From a virus, in IMG/VR virus record IMGVR_UViG_3300017739_000099, positions 1 to 24,911 of that record: a stretch of 24,911 nucleotides of DNA, one strand, 5' to 3'. Positions 1-8,500 of this stretch are shown in pieces. Numbering within the stretch: position 1 is the stretch's first letter; the number at the start of each line of letters is the position of its first letter. Below the pieces are notes generated by a model. That model was not told the origin of the DNA. It saw nothing but the letters and a program-made list of their open reading frames with translations, and did not search any database. A program made the position numbers and the translations under genes.

Positions 1-124
1 CTCAACTACAGCAACAACTTATAACTTTACTATACGAATAACAGATGCTGAAAATCAGACGGCTGATAGAGCATTTTCTTTAACAAGCTCATTTGGAGCA
101 ACTGGCGGAGGACAATTTAACTAA
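1..124 (+). CDS. Tail fibre Ig-like protein, C-terminal end (partial)
   Basis: This open frame runs in from the window edge and ends at TAA 122-124, overlapping the next ATG (TAATG). The visible 40 residues, ending in RAFSLTSSFGATGGGQFN, match the C-terminus of the protein at 2530-3276 (shared YxFTIRxTDAxxQTADRAFS and a final GQFN). It is therefore the end of an upstream paralogue and most likely a virion fibre protein with a cadherin/He_PIG-like Ig fold. It is the first gene of the upstream copy of a duplicated three-gene cassette. Everything N-terminal lies outside the window. Confidence 0.8.
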   Translation, partial: STTATTYNFTIRITDAENQTADRAFSLTSSFGATGGGQFN

Positions 125-1476
125 TGGCTGCATCAACTTATCTTTCAAATAACTTACCAAATAACTCATCAGGTAATTATAAATTTACTTATTCATGTTG
201 GGTAAAAAGATGTGATTTAGGAGGTGAGTGTTTTTTACTTCAATTTTATAATGATGATAACAATAGATTTGGTTTTAGATTTAATGCTGACAGTACAATA
301 GCAACTTACGACAGACTAAGTGGTAGTACAACTATGTATAAAGCATCAAATGCTATTTTCAGGGATACTTCAGCTTGGTATCATTGCCAAATAGCAGTTG
401 ATAGAAGTTTATCGACAGCAGACGACAGGGTGAAAGTGTATGTTAATGGTGAACAAATTACATCATGGGGAACAAACACAAATTACTCTAATCAAAACCA
501 AACATCAATAGCAAATAGCACAGGTAATGTTTACATAAATACTTACGACACCAGTCAAAGTAAATTTAGCATGTTATTATCACATGTACATTTTTGTGAT
601 GGACAACAATTAGCACCAACAGTTTTTGGTGAAACAGATACAACAACTGGACAATGGAAAATTAAGGCAGATCCTAGTTTTACTCCAGGTACAAATGGAT
701 TTACAATTTTAAAAGACGGAAACACAATTACAGACCAATCAGCTAATTCTAATGACTGGACTTTAGCTGGTGGTACACTAACTAATACTGTAGATAATCC
801 TTCCGATAATTTTGCAACAGTTAATATATCATATTATAGTGCTACAAATGTTACTGCTACTGGAATACATCTTGGAAATCTAGGAATTAATCAATCATCT
901 AATGCTTCACCTTTTTATTCAACTATATCTGTACCAAGTGGTAAGTATTATTGGGAGGGTTTTGTAGAAACTGTTGGTTCAAATAATATGCATGGTGTTC
1001 ACAGAACACTAGACATAAACGAAACAAACAATCCTGGTAATCCAGCTAATGCAGCTTATGGATATGCTTATAGGTCAGACGGAAGTAAATTTAATGGTGG
1101 GTCAGCAACATCTTATGGAAATAGTTTTACAAGTGGTGATTATATTTCGGTAGCTTATGATGCAACAAATGGTGCTATATGGTTTGCAAAAAATGGTACA
1201 TGGCAAAACTCAGCAACTACTTCAGAGATAGCTGCTGGAACTACAACCAATGCAGCTTTTTCAAGTATGCCAACAAACGGAGTATTTTACACACCTTATA
1301 CTTATCTTAGTAGTAGTGGTGTTGTTAGATTTAATTTTGGTAATGGAGTATTTGGTTCAACAGCTTTAACAGGTACAACTTATTCACCAACTGTAGGAAA
1401 TACTAGTGCAAAATTTAAGTACAATATTGTACCAAATGGTTTTGCAGCTTTATCAACGAAAGGATTAAACCAATAA
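124..1476 (+). CDS. Tail fibre-like protein with LamG-like and SPRY-like domains (copy 1)
   Basis: A 450-aa protein with two lectin-like beta-sandwich regions. Residues about 20-170 look like a LamG/concanavalin A-like domain (FTYSCWVKR, DDRVKVYVNGEQITSW, LLSHVHFCDGQQL). Residues about 255-410 look like a SPRY domain (GKYYWEGF, GDYISVAYDATNGAIWFAKNG, VVRFNFGNG). Such folds in phages sit on tail fibres and bind host surface glycans; that role is inferred here. The start overlaps the stop of the preceding fibre gene, and the stop overlaps the ATG of the next, so the three genes are translationally coupled. A diverged paralogue with the same domain order lies at 3286-4656. Confidence 0.8.
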   Translation: MAASTYLSNNLPNNSSGNYKFTYSCWVKRCDLGGECFLLQFYNDDNNRFGFRFNADSTIATYDRLSGSTTMYKASNAIFRDTSAWYHCQIAVDRSLSTADDRVKVYVNGEQITSWGTNTNYSNQNQTSIANSTGNVYINTYDTSQSKFSMLLSHVHFCDGQQLAPTVFGETDTTTGQWKIKADPSFTPGTNGFTILKDGNTITDQSANSNDWTLAGGTLTNTVDNPSDNFATVNISYYSATNVTATGIHLGNLGINQSSNASPFYSTISVPSGKYYWEGFVETVGSNNMHGVHRTLDINETNNPGNPANAAYGYAYRSDGSKFNGGSATSYGNSFTSGDYISVAYDATNGAIWFAKNGTWQNSATTSEIAAGTTTNAAFSSMPTNGVFYTPYTYLSSSGVVRFNFGNGVFGSTALTGTTYSPTVGNTSAKFKYNIVPNGFAALSTKGLNQ

Positions 1477-2516
1477 TGTCTTATACAACAATTAATAAAT
1501 CTTCAGATCATTTTAATACTAAAACTTATTCAGGTACAGGTGCAATACAAACTATATCAGGAATAGGTCTTGAGCCATCATGGATATGGATTAAATCAAG
1601 AACTAATGCTGGTAATCACAAATTAACAAATACAGCACAAGGATTAACTTATTATAATAGAGCAAACGGAACTAACGCACAAGAAAATCACACAGATTCA
1701 ATAACTGCTACAAATAATGATGGTTTTGTTTTAGGAGCTGATTCTACAAATGATTTCAATGCAAACGGACAAAGTTATGTATCATGGAATTGGAAAGGTG
1801 GTACTACATCAGGTTTATCAGGTGGTGATATTACACCAAGTAGTTATTCATATAATGCAGTAGCTGGTTTTGGAGTTTATAAATATTCTGGAAATGGTTC
1901 TGATAACCAAACTATAGTCCATGGTTTAGGTGCTACTCCTAGTGCAGTATTATTTAAATCATTAACTAACACTGAAGCTTGGAGATATCACTATGAAGAT
2001 AGAGGACAATTTTTTACTCATAGACAAATATTAGATGACAATGTTGCTAACGCAGGTCAAACTGATGGGTTAAAAGCTGCATCAAGCACAACAGTTACTT
2101 TAGGAAATGGTGGTGCTTACAATACAAATGGTCAAACTTATATAATGTATTTATTTGTAGAAAAAACTGGTTACAGTAAATTTTCTCATTATGTTGGAAA
2201 CGGAAATACAAATGGTACATTTATTTATACAGGATTTAAACCAGCTTTTATTATAACAAAAAATCAAAATGCTACAGATAGTTGGATTTTATTAGACAAC
2301 AGAAGAGATGTTGCACCTAATCCACATAAATTAGCTTTATTTCCTAACGGAACTGATACAGAAGCTGGTGATTATTTAACAGATTTTTATTCTAATGGAT
2401 TTAAAATTAGAAGTGCTACTGGTTCATTAAATACAAATGGTTCAGTTTATCTTTATTTAGCTTTCGCAGAAGCACCATTAGTTGGCTCAAATAATATTCC
2501 ATGTACGGCAAAATAG
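1476..2516 (+). CDS. Tail protein with triple beta-repeat, marine-phage type (copy 1)
   Basis: A 346-aa protein built from three related segments. The first starts near residue 13 (YSGTG..TISGIGLEPSWIWIKSR), the second near 128 (VAGFGVYKYSGNGSDNQTIVHGLGATP) and the third near 236 (FSHYVGNGNTNGTFIYTGFKPAFIITKN). Each has a Y-x-G-N/T-G turn followed by a GL/GFxP strand. I recall this pattern in marine phage tail proteins, probably the family annotated DUF7483, but I cannot verify the accession. It probably acts in host recognition at the tail tip. It is coupled to the LamG/SPRY gene upstream, and the paralogue at 4656-5684 has the same three segments and a similar C-terminus (AFAEAPLVGSN against AWAEEPLVASN). 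Confidence 0.75.
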   Translation: MSYTTINKSSDHFNTKTYSGTGAIQTISGIGLEPSWIWIKSRTNAGNHKLTNTAQGLTYYNRANGTNAQENHTDSITATNNDGFVLGADSTNDFNANGQSYVSWNWKGGTTSGLSGGDITPSSYSYNAVAGFGVYKYSGNGSDNQTIVHGLGATPSAVLFKSLTNTEAWRYHYEDRGQFFTHRQILDDNVANAGQTDGLKAASSTTVTLGNGGAYNTNGQTYIMYLFVEKTGYSKFSHYVGNGNTNGTFIYTGFKPAFIITKNQNATDSWILLDNRRDVAPNPHKLALFPNGTDTEAGDYLTDFYSNGFKIRSATGSLNTNGSVYLYLAFAEAPLVGSNNIPCTAK

Positions 2517-2529
2517 GAAAAAATAAATT

Positions 2530-3276
2530 ATGACAAAAGCAAGAGATTTAGCAAACTTTGTATCAGGCACTAATAGTGCAATCACTACTACACAGATAGA
2601 TGATAATGCAGTAACTAATGCCAAGATAGCAAATGAATCTATTACAATAAATGGTTCGGCAGTTAATCTTGGTGGATCTGTTACAGTTGGTGAAACAAAA
2701 CCAACAATCTCCGGCATAAGTCCTAGTACAATAGAGAACACAGCAACTAATATTACAATATCAGGTACTAATTTTGTATCAGTACCTACTGTTGAAGCTA
2801 TTAGTTCTACAGGTTTAATTACAAGAGCAAATTCAGTTTCTTTTTCAAGTGCCACATCTATTGTAGCAAATTTTACTTTAGCTACAGATGGTACATATTT
2901 TATAAGAGTAGAAAACAATGATGGTAATGCAGTAAGATCAGGTTCTGCTTTACTTACAGTTTCCGATGCTCCTGGTTGGACTACTTCGGCTGGTTCATTA
3001 GGAACTTTTGCAGCTGGTACAAGTTTTGGTACAATAAATTTAACAGCAACAGATTCAACATCAATGTCTAAAACATCAGGTACATTTCCAGGTGGTATGA
3101 CACTTAATAGTGGTGGAAGTGGTACATCAACATTAACTGGTACAGAATCAGGTGCTACAGCAGAAACAACTTACAGCTTTACAATTAGAGCAACAGATGC
3201 TCAAGGTCAAACTGCTGACAGAGCTTTCAGTATAACAATATCAGTAGGAATTAATAACTCAGGACAGTTTAACTAG
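2530..3276 (+). CDS. Tail fibre protein with IPT/TIG-like and cadherin-like Ig domains (copy 2, first gene)
   Basis: A 248-aa protein. The N-terminus MTKARDLANFVSG, with alternating DDNAVTNAKI/NGSAVNLGG segments, resembles the attachment end of many marine phage fibres. Residues about 57-142 look like an IPT/TIG Ig domain (KPTISGISPSTIENTATNITISGTNF). Residues about 150-240 look like a He_PIG/cadherin-like domain (GTFPGGMTLNSGGSGTSTLTG, YSFTIRATDAQGQTADRAFS). The last 40 residues match the partial gene at the window start. A purine-rich leader, AGGAAAAAATAAATT, precedes the ATG. It opens the second copy of the A-B-C cassette. Confidence 0.75.
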   Translation: MTKARDLANFVSGTNSAITTTQIDDNAVTNAKIANESITINGSAVNLGGSVTVGETKPTISGISPSTIENTATNITISGTNFVSVPTVEAISSTGLITRANSVSFSSATSIVANFTLATDGTYFIRVENNDGNAVRSGSALLTVSDAPGWTTSAGSLGTFAAGTSFGTINLTATDSTSMSKTSGTFPGGMTLNSGGSGTSTLTGTESGATAETTYSFTIRATDAQGQTADRAFSITISVGINNSGQFN

Positions 3277-3285
3277 GATAATATT

Positions 3286-4656
3286 ATGGCAACAACATAC
3301 ATATATAGGACACCATCTTCGACAGGAAGCAATACCATATCAACATTTTCAGGTTGGTTGAAAAAATCAGTAAATGGAAGTTATGAGGGTATTTTTACAT
3401 CTGTTTATGAAACAGGGGAATTTTTTGAAATAAATTTTGAACCAGGAGATTCTCTTGAAGTAAGAGCAAAAGTAAGCAGTAGTTATGTTTTAAGAAAAAT
3501 TACTACTAGAAAATTTAGGGATAATTCTGCGTTTTACCATATCGTAGTTGTTATTGATACTACAAATGGAACAGCAGAAGATAGATGTAAAATATATGTA
3601 AATGGAACAAGAGAAACAAGTTTTTCTACAAATACAAATCCATCTCAAAATCAAGATTTAAAAATGAATACTGCTGGAAGTTATGAACAAAGATTAGGTA
3701 GAGATGAGTGGAGTACACCAGCTTACTATGATGGATTAATGTCTCATGTGCATTGGGTTGATGGAACTGCTTATCAGGCATCAACTTTTGGGGAAATAGA
3801 TTCTGTTAGCGGAATTTGGATTCCAATAACAAGTCCAGCTGGAGTAAGTTATGGAACTAATGGTTTCTTTTTTAAATTTGAAAATTCAGGCAATATGGAT
3901 TTAGATAGTAGTGGAAACAACTTAACATTTACTACAGGTGGAACACTAACTCAAAATGTAGATACACCCTCAATAGTTTATAATTCTCTTAATATGTCAG
4001 CTTCTCATCTTGGAACAGGTATTACTATTTCAAATGGAGGTAATTCATTTAATTCAGGTAGTACAGTTCAATATGGAATTGGTGTCTGTAATTATGCTTT
4101 AAATAAAGGTAAGTGGTATTACGAATATAAAATGGGTCATGCTTGTGCTGGTGGTGGAATAGGCGATACATACCAAGTAGCTTTAAGAATAAAAAGTGGT
4201 ACTGCTTTAGGTAACACTACTGAAGAATTTGCATGGGAGGGTAATGGTTATATGAAAACAAATAATGGTCAATCAGCTTATGGCTCTGCTGCAAGTGCTG
4301 GTGATATTATTGGTCAATATATAGATTTAGATAATAATAAAATGTATGTAGCTGTTAATGGAACAATACAAAATTCAGGAACAGGGTTTTCAATTACTGA
4401 CCCTAATAGTTTAAGTTCAGGTTATTATTATGTTGGTTTAATTTCAGACCAATGTAGTGCAACAGCAAATGTAACTGCTGATATGAATTATGGTGGTGGA
4501 TATTTTGGAACAACGGTTGTATCTTCTGCACAAGCAGACGCAAACGGACAAGGAATATTTGAATACTCACCTAACAATGGTGGTGCTGCATCTTTTGATA
4601 GTGCTGCTAAAAACTTTTACGCATTAAACACTAAAAACATAAAGGAGTTTGGATAA
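3286..4656 (+). CDS. Tail fibre-like protein with LamG-like and SPRY-like domains (copy 2)
   Basis: A 456-aa paralogue of the protein at 124-1476 with the same architecture. The LamG-like region at about 15-170 has STFSGWLKK, DRCKIYVNGTRETSF and LMSHVHWVDG followed by STFGEIDSVSG. The SPRY-like region at about 275-420 has GKWYYEYKMG, GQYIDLDNNKMYVAVNG and DMNYGGGYFG. Only short motifs match copy 1, so the duplication is old or has been under diversifying selection. It is coupled to the next gene (ATG at 4656 overlaps the stop). The likely role is binding host surface polysaccharide; this is inferred. Confidence 0.8.
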   Translation: MATTYIYRTPSSTGSNTISTFSGWLKKSVNGSYEGIFTSVYETGEFFEINFEPGDSLEVRAKVSSSYVLRKITTRKFRDNSAFYHIVVVIDTTNGTAEDRCKIYVNGTRETSFSTNTNPSQNQDLKMNTAGSYEQRLGRDEWSTPAYYDGLMSHVHWVDGTAYQASTFGEIDSVSGIWIPITSPAGVSYGTNGFFFKFENSGNMDLDSSGNNLTFTTGGTLTQNVDTPSIVYNSLNMSASHLGTGITISNGGNSFNSGSTVQYGIGVCNYALNKGKWYYEYKMGHACAGGGIGDTYQVALRIKSGTALGNTTEEFAWEGNGYMKTNNGQSAYGSAASAGDIIGQYIDLDNNKMYVAVNGTIQNSGTGFSITDPNSLSSGYYYVGLISDQCSATANVTADMNYGGGYFGTTVVSSAQADANGQGIFEYSPNNGGAASFDSAAKNFYALNTKNIKEFG

Positions 4657-5684
4657 TGGCTTATATTTCATTTAAACCATCAGATAATTTTTCACCAAAT
4701 ATATGGAACGGTACAGGTTCTGCTGGTCATACAATTACTACAGGTCATAGTACCGATATGGTTTGGTTTAAACAAAGAAATGGAACGCAATACCACCAAA
4801 TTTTAGATGATGTAAGAGGTTTAGATAAACCTATTTATCCAAATGATAACCTTGCACAAGGTAGTGGTTCAACAAGAATATCAAGCACAACAAGCACAGG
4901 ATTTGTTTTAGGTGATGGTAATAATGACAGTAATGGTTCAGGTAATACTTATGTTGGTTTGTCTTGGAAAGCTAACGGACAAGGTTCATCAAACACAGAT
5001 GGTTCGATAAATACCACTTACACATCAGTTAATACTACTGCTGGTATCTCAATTTGTAGATGGACTGGAAGTGGTGCTAACGCAACTATTGGTCATGGAC
5101 TAGGTGTTGTACCTAAAATGTATATTGTTAAAAACACAAGTGTTGCAAATGATTTTAATGTTTATCATCATAGTATTGGTAATACTCATAGATTATTTTT
5201 AAATATCACACAAGCACAAGAAGATAATGCAAGTGCTTGGAACGATACGTCACCAACTTCATCTCTTTTTACAGTTGGTACAAATACCAATGTTAATCAA
5301 AGTGGTTCTGCAATGGTTGCTTATGTATTTGCAGAAAAACAAGGTTTCAGCAAATTTGGAAAATATAAAGGAAACGGAAATGCAGATGGTACGTTTGTTT
5401 ACACAGGATTTAAGCCAGGATTTGTAATAGTAAAAAATATTGAAACTACAGGTCAATGGCAAATGTTTGATAGCAAAAGAGGTGTAAATAATGCTATGGG
5501 TTTTCTTTATCCTGATAGTGCTGAAGCAGAAACAGCGACAGTGCCAATGGATATATATTCAAATGGTTTTAAATTTAGAGATACTAGTGAAGCAAGAAAT
5601 GGTAATGGTTATGATTTTGTTTTTATGGCTTGGGCAGAAGAACCTTTAGTGGCATCAAATGGTGATGTAGCACCGGCAAGATAA
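4656..5684 (+). CDS. Tail protein with triple beta-repeat, marine-phage type (copy 2)
   Basis: A 342-aa paralogue of 1476-2516. Three internal segments are visible: FSPNIWNGTGSAGHTITTGHSTDMVWFKQR near residue 12, TTAGISICRWTGSGANATIGHGLG near 128, and FSKFGKYKGNGNADGTFVYTGFKPGFVIVKN near 232. The linker SSNTDGSINTTYTSVNTTAG is a form I remember from other marine phage tail proteins. The C-terminal FVFMAWAEEPLVASN matches copy 1. It closes the second fibre cassette and is followed two bases later by the 108-aa gene. Confidence 0.75.
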   Translation: MAYISFKPSDNFSPNIWNGTGSAGHTITTGHSTDMVWFKQRNGTQYHQILDDVRGLDKPIYPNDNLAQGSGSTRISSTTSTGFVLGDGNNDSNGSGNTYVGLSWKANGQGSSNTDGSINTTYTSVNTTAGISICRWTGSGANATIGHGLGVVPKMYIVKNTSVANDFNVYHHSIGNTHRLFLNITQAQEDNASAWNDTSPTSSLFTVGTNTNVNQSGSAMVAYVFAEKQGFSKFGKYKGNGNADGTFVYTGFKPGFVIVKNIETTGQWQMFDSKRGVNNAMGFLYPDSAEAETATVPMDIYSNGFKFRDTSEARNGNGYDFVFMAWAEEPLVASNGDVAPAR

Positions 5685-5686
5685 TT

Positions 5687-6013
5687 ATGGCAAACAGTTA
5701 TAAATTTAAAGGTGTTACTTTAAGTACTCAAAGTGAAACATCTATTTTAACAGCTGCTGCTAAAGAAACTATTATTATTAAATCATTAAGAGTTACTAAT
5801 AATACAGGGAATACACCTAGTATATCTTTTGATGTATTAGATAGCTCTAGTTCAGTCGAAGCTACAATTTTAAACACACAAAGTTTGTCTGCTAATAATT
5901 CTGTTGAAATTTTAACACAACCTTTAGTTCTTGAAACGACAGATATTCTTAAAGCAACAGTCAGCAGCAACGATAATATAAATATTGGAATAAGTTATTT
6001 AACTATATCGTAA
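5687..6013 (+). CDS. Small beta-rich virion protein, putative
   Basis: A 108-aa protein of alternating polar and hydrophobic residues (SKFKG-like N-terminus, KETIIIKSLRVTNNTG, SISFDVLDSSSS, DILKATVSSNDNINIGISYLTIS), consistent with a single beta-sandwich domain. I have seen proteins of this shape directly after tail fibres in marine phages, but I recognise no enzymatic motif. It sits two bases after the fibre cassette, and its stop overlaps the ATG of the next gene (TAATG), so it is in the structural operon. A fibre-associated or head-tail decoration role is inferred only. Confidence 0.65.
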   Translation: MANSYKFKGVTLSTQSETSILTAAAKETIIIKSLRVTNNTGNTPSISFDVLDSSSSVEATILNTQSLSANNSVEILTQPLVLETTDILKATVSSNDNINIGISYLTIS

Positions 6014-6453
6014 TGAAATTAGTAAGAATACCAACCGAACTGTTAGATACAGTTTGGACTTTGGTACAACCCTCTATACAAGAAGCTTTAGTTTTTTCAG
6101 GAAATCATACCGATAGTGATTTTGTTTTAGAAACATTAAAAGCAGATAAATATCAATTATGGATTGTTTGGGACACTTCTAAAAAAGGAGTGCAAGAACA
6201 ATTTAGAGGTGTTGTAGTTACCGAAATAATTAAAAGAAAACTAAAACAATCTTGTCATATATTTATCATGACAGGAAAAGGCAGACAACAATGGCAACAC
6301 TTAATAGGAGTCATTGAAGATTTTGCTATACAACATGGTTGCGAACAAATGGAATTGTTTGCAAGGCCAGGATGGCAAAAAATATTACAACAATACAAAT
6401 ACAAAAGAACTCATGTAGTTCTTGAAAAACAACTAACTAAAAAGGAAAAATAA
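6013..6453 (+). CDS. GNAT-like acetyltransferase fold protein
   Basis: A 146-aa protein. The segment ELFARPGWQKILQQYKYKRTHVVLEK near residues 114-138 is the C-terminal signature I associate with small phage GNAT-like proteins found beside tail and internal virion genes. DKYQLWIVWD and FRGVVVTEI fit the central strands, and a possible cofactor loop, GKGRQQW, lies near residue 93. Its substrate is unknown, and many such phage proteins have no demonstrated activity. It is coupled to the genes on both sides. Confidence 0.6.
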   Translation: MKLVRIPTELLDTVWTLVQPSIQEALVFSGNHTDSDFVLETLKADKYQLWIVWDTSKKGVQEQFRGVVVTEIIKRKLKQSCHIFIMTGKGRQQWQHLIGVIEDFAIQHGCEQMELFARPGWQKILQQYKYKRTHVVLEKQLTKKEK

Positions 6454-6454
6454 T

Positions 6455-7177
6455 ATGTCATTTGGAAGTAGTGGGTCAGGCGGAGGACAAGCACAAAATG
6501 TTAATGTTCAGCCCTATGCAGCAGCACAACCAGCATTAAATCAAATTATATCTGAAGCTGGTCAGGTTTACAATCAAGGTGTAACTGGTGCTGGATATGT
6601 AGCCCCAACTAGTCAAACAACAACTGGTTTAGCTCAACAAGAAACATTAGCTAATGCAGCTAACACACAAATTTCAAATACTTTAGCTGGTAATTATTTA
6701 AACCCTTATTTAAATCCAATGTTGCAAGATGCTACTAGTCAAATTGCAAATAGTATTAATACTGAATTTAGTGGTGCTGGTAGAACACCAGGAAGTCCAT
6801 TAAACCAACAAGAAATTATTGGTCAAGTTGCTGACTATGCTTTACCTTTAGCTTTTCAACAATACAATACTGAAAGACAAAACCAATTAGGTTTAGCAAC
6901 ATCTTTACCAAATTTAATTACAACTGGGCAACAATTAGAACAAATTGAAAGACAAAAGAATTTAGCACCTTTCCAAGCTCTACAACAATATGGAAGTATT
7001 ATAAGCCCAATAGCATCAGGTTTACCAGTAACACAATCAGAAACAGCTTATAACCCTAACATATTTACACAAGCTTTAGGCGGTGCATTAGTAGGTAATA
7101 AACTAGGCGGTGATAGATTTGGAACTGCTGGTGGAGTAGTTGGTGCTATAGGCGGAGTATTATCAGGATTATTATAA
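6455..7177 (+). CDS. Putative virion/ejection protein
   Basis: A 240-aa Gln/Asn/Ala-rich protein. It begins with a Gly/Ser-rich segment (SFGSSGSGGGQAQ), continues with YLNPYLNPMLQDATSQIANSINTEFSGAGR (residues about 75-108) and ends in a Gly-rich hydrophobic tail (ALGGALVGNKLGG...GVVGAIGGVLSGLL). The 'NPYLNPML..I...N..F..AGR' segment is typical of virion proteins encoded next to internal/ejection proteins in podoviruses. The glycine-zipper-like C-terminus suggests membrane interaction during DNA delivery; this is inference. Its stop overlaps the ATG of the next mini-gene (TAATG). Confidence 0.6.
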   Translation: MSFGSSGSGGGQAQNVNVQPYAAAQPALNQIISEAGQVYNQGVTGAGYVAPTSQTTTGLAQQETLANAANTQISNTLAGNYLNPYLNPMLQDATSQIANSINTEFSGAGRTPGSPLNQQEIIGQVADYALPLAFQQYNTERQNQLGLATSLPNLITTGQQLEQIERQKNLAPFQALQQYGSIISPIASGLPVTQSETAYNPNIFTQALGGALVGNKLGGDRFGTAGGVVGAIGGVLSGLL

Positions 7178-7287
7178 TGAATAAAATAAATAAAATAATT
7201 TATAATTTAAAACAAGATATAGATAAAAACACAACAAAATATATTATGATTGTTGGTGGTTTAGCTATTCTTGGAATTATTATCTAA
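7177..7287 (+). CDS. 36-aa small membrane protein
   Basis: A short gene, ATG at 7177 to TAA at 7285-7287. It encodes a basic N-terminus (MNKINKIIYNLKQDIDKNTT) and a C-terminal hydrophobic stretch of about 14 residues (YIMIVGGLAILGIII). It is coupled to the upstream stop (TAATG) and lies one base before the next ATG, filling the gap exactly, which argues it is real. It may be a membrane-active component of the ejection module. No homologue is recognised. Confidence 0.6.
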   Translation: MNKINKIIYNLKQDIDKNTTKYIMIVGGLAILGIII

Positions 7288-7288
7288 T

Positions 7289-8500
7289 ATGAAAAGTTAT
7301 AAAAAAGCGGTTGGCTTGTTACAAGAAGATGCACCTGAAAATCACTTTCTTGCATATATAAATACTACAGAAGCAAAAGCATTAAAAGAAATGGGTGGGT
7401 CAGGTAAAATGACTCCACAAGGTATATTAAGTTTTGAACCTGAAGATGGTTATGAGGGTGAAGTTTCAAGTAGTTTTGGTGGATATGGTGGCGGTGGTTT
7501 TAGCGACAATACAGATTCAGAAGAGAATCAACCTTACAATAATCAAGGTTTTAATTACAGCGGTTCATCGGATGATAGTCCTTATGATGGAACAGAAGAT
7601 TTAGAAACACAAAGAGAAATAGATATCCAAGTTGAAAACGATAAATATTTTGATTATGAAACTGAAGCTTATAAAAATGTTGAGGCTAAAGCTGTGCCTA
7701 CTTTTGAACAAGGTAGTGGAAAATTTACTGGCACAAAAACTGTAGGTCAAGGTATAGTAACAGCAGCAGATTACAATTTAGCAACTACTAAAGGTATTAT
7801 GCTAGACGATACTATAAGCAAAGATGACAAGGTAGAATTTTTAAATACTATTCAATCTATTGTAAATTCTAAAAGAGATAGTGGTAAACCAGCAGTTGAT
7901 TTTGAGGGTAAAGAATTTATCCAAGATAATTTAGAAAAAACATTAGCTGAAATTAAAAACAATTCTTTTTATGATACTTATACTAAAGATGAAAAATTTG
8001 ACGCAAATTCACAAACTTATAATGATGCGTTTTTAGATGCACCTTTTAAAACTTTAGGCACATCATCTATTGGTATTACTGGTGTTAGTCCAGTTGGCGG
8101 TGCTATGAAAATTATGTTTAATTCTTTAAAAGATTCTTTTAAAAACAAACAAGCATTAGATATGATTGGATATGATGGCACTAAACTAAAACCTAATTAT
8201 GCTGAAGTAGGTGATGGTGGTGGTATTTTGACTGATAAAGAATATTTATTAGGTAATACTTTAGATAGTGACCAAATTAATCAAGCTATACCTAATTTAA
8301 GAACTGATACAAATAATCCTTTACCTGATTCAGTTGTAAATAGATTTTACGATAATAAAAGTTTTAGCACAAATGATTTTAAAAAAAATTACAACGAAGC
8401 TTTAGCAAAAATTACTAACACAACACAAAACAATAAATATAATTTTAGTGGATATAATAATATTTTCTATGATTACTTAAACGAAAGAGGATTAATTTAA
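7289..8500 (+). CDS. Putative internal virion protein
   Basis: A 403-aa protein. I place the start at the ATG at 7289, because the frame upstream offers only a TTG inside the preceding mini-gene. The N-terminus has the segment HFLAYINTTEAKALKEMGG followed by GKMTPQGILSF (residues about 16-46), which I recall in virion proteins of marine podoviruses. A Gly/Ser/Asp-rich acidic linker follows (about 55-105), then a mostly helical remainder ending FYDYLNERGLI. The stop overlaps the next ATG (TTTAATGG). An ejection or tail-tube role is inferred from position between the fibre genes and the 841-aa protein. Confidence 0.6.
   Translation: MKSYKKAVGLLQEDAPENHFLAYINTTEAKALKEMGGSGKMTPQGILSFEPEDGYEGEVSSSFGGYGGGGFSDNTDSEENQPYNNQGFNYSGSSDDSPYDGTEDLETQREIDIQVENDKYFDYETEAYKNVEAKAVPTFEQGSGKFTGTKTVGQGIVTAADYNLATTKGIMLDDTISKDDKVEFLNTIQSIVNSKRDSGKPAVDFEGKEFIQDNLEKTLAEIKNNSFYDTYTKDEKFDANSQTYNDAFLDAPFKTLGTSSIGITGVSPVGGAMKIMFNSLKDSFKNKQALDMIGYDGTKLKPNYAEVGDGGGILTDKEYLLGNTLDSDQINQAIPNLRTDTNNPLPDSVVNRFYDNKSFSTNDFKKNYNEALAKITNTTQNNKYNFSGYNNIFYDYLNERGLI

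Larger units (their letters stand above)
1..5684 (+). repeat. Tandem duplication of a three-gene tail-fibre cassette (A-B-C, A'-B'-C')
   Basis: Gene order Ig-like (ends 124), LamG/SPRY (124-1476), triple-repeat (1476-2516) is repeated as Ig-like (2530-3276), LamG/SPRY (3286-4656), triple-repeat (4656-5684). Lengths match closely (450/456 aa and 346/342 aa), as do domain order and coupling. The repeat is visible at protein level only: I see no long nucleotide identity, so the copies have diverged far. Confidence 0.8.

Noticed and set aside
2487-2918. Leftward open frame of 143 codons opposite the Ig-like fibre gene
   Set aside because: It is a shadow on the opposite strand of a protein with recognisable domains; its product is an artefactual hydrophobic sequence with no ribosome site.
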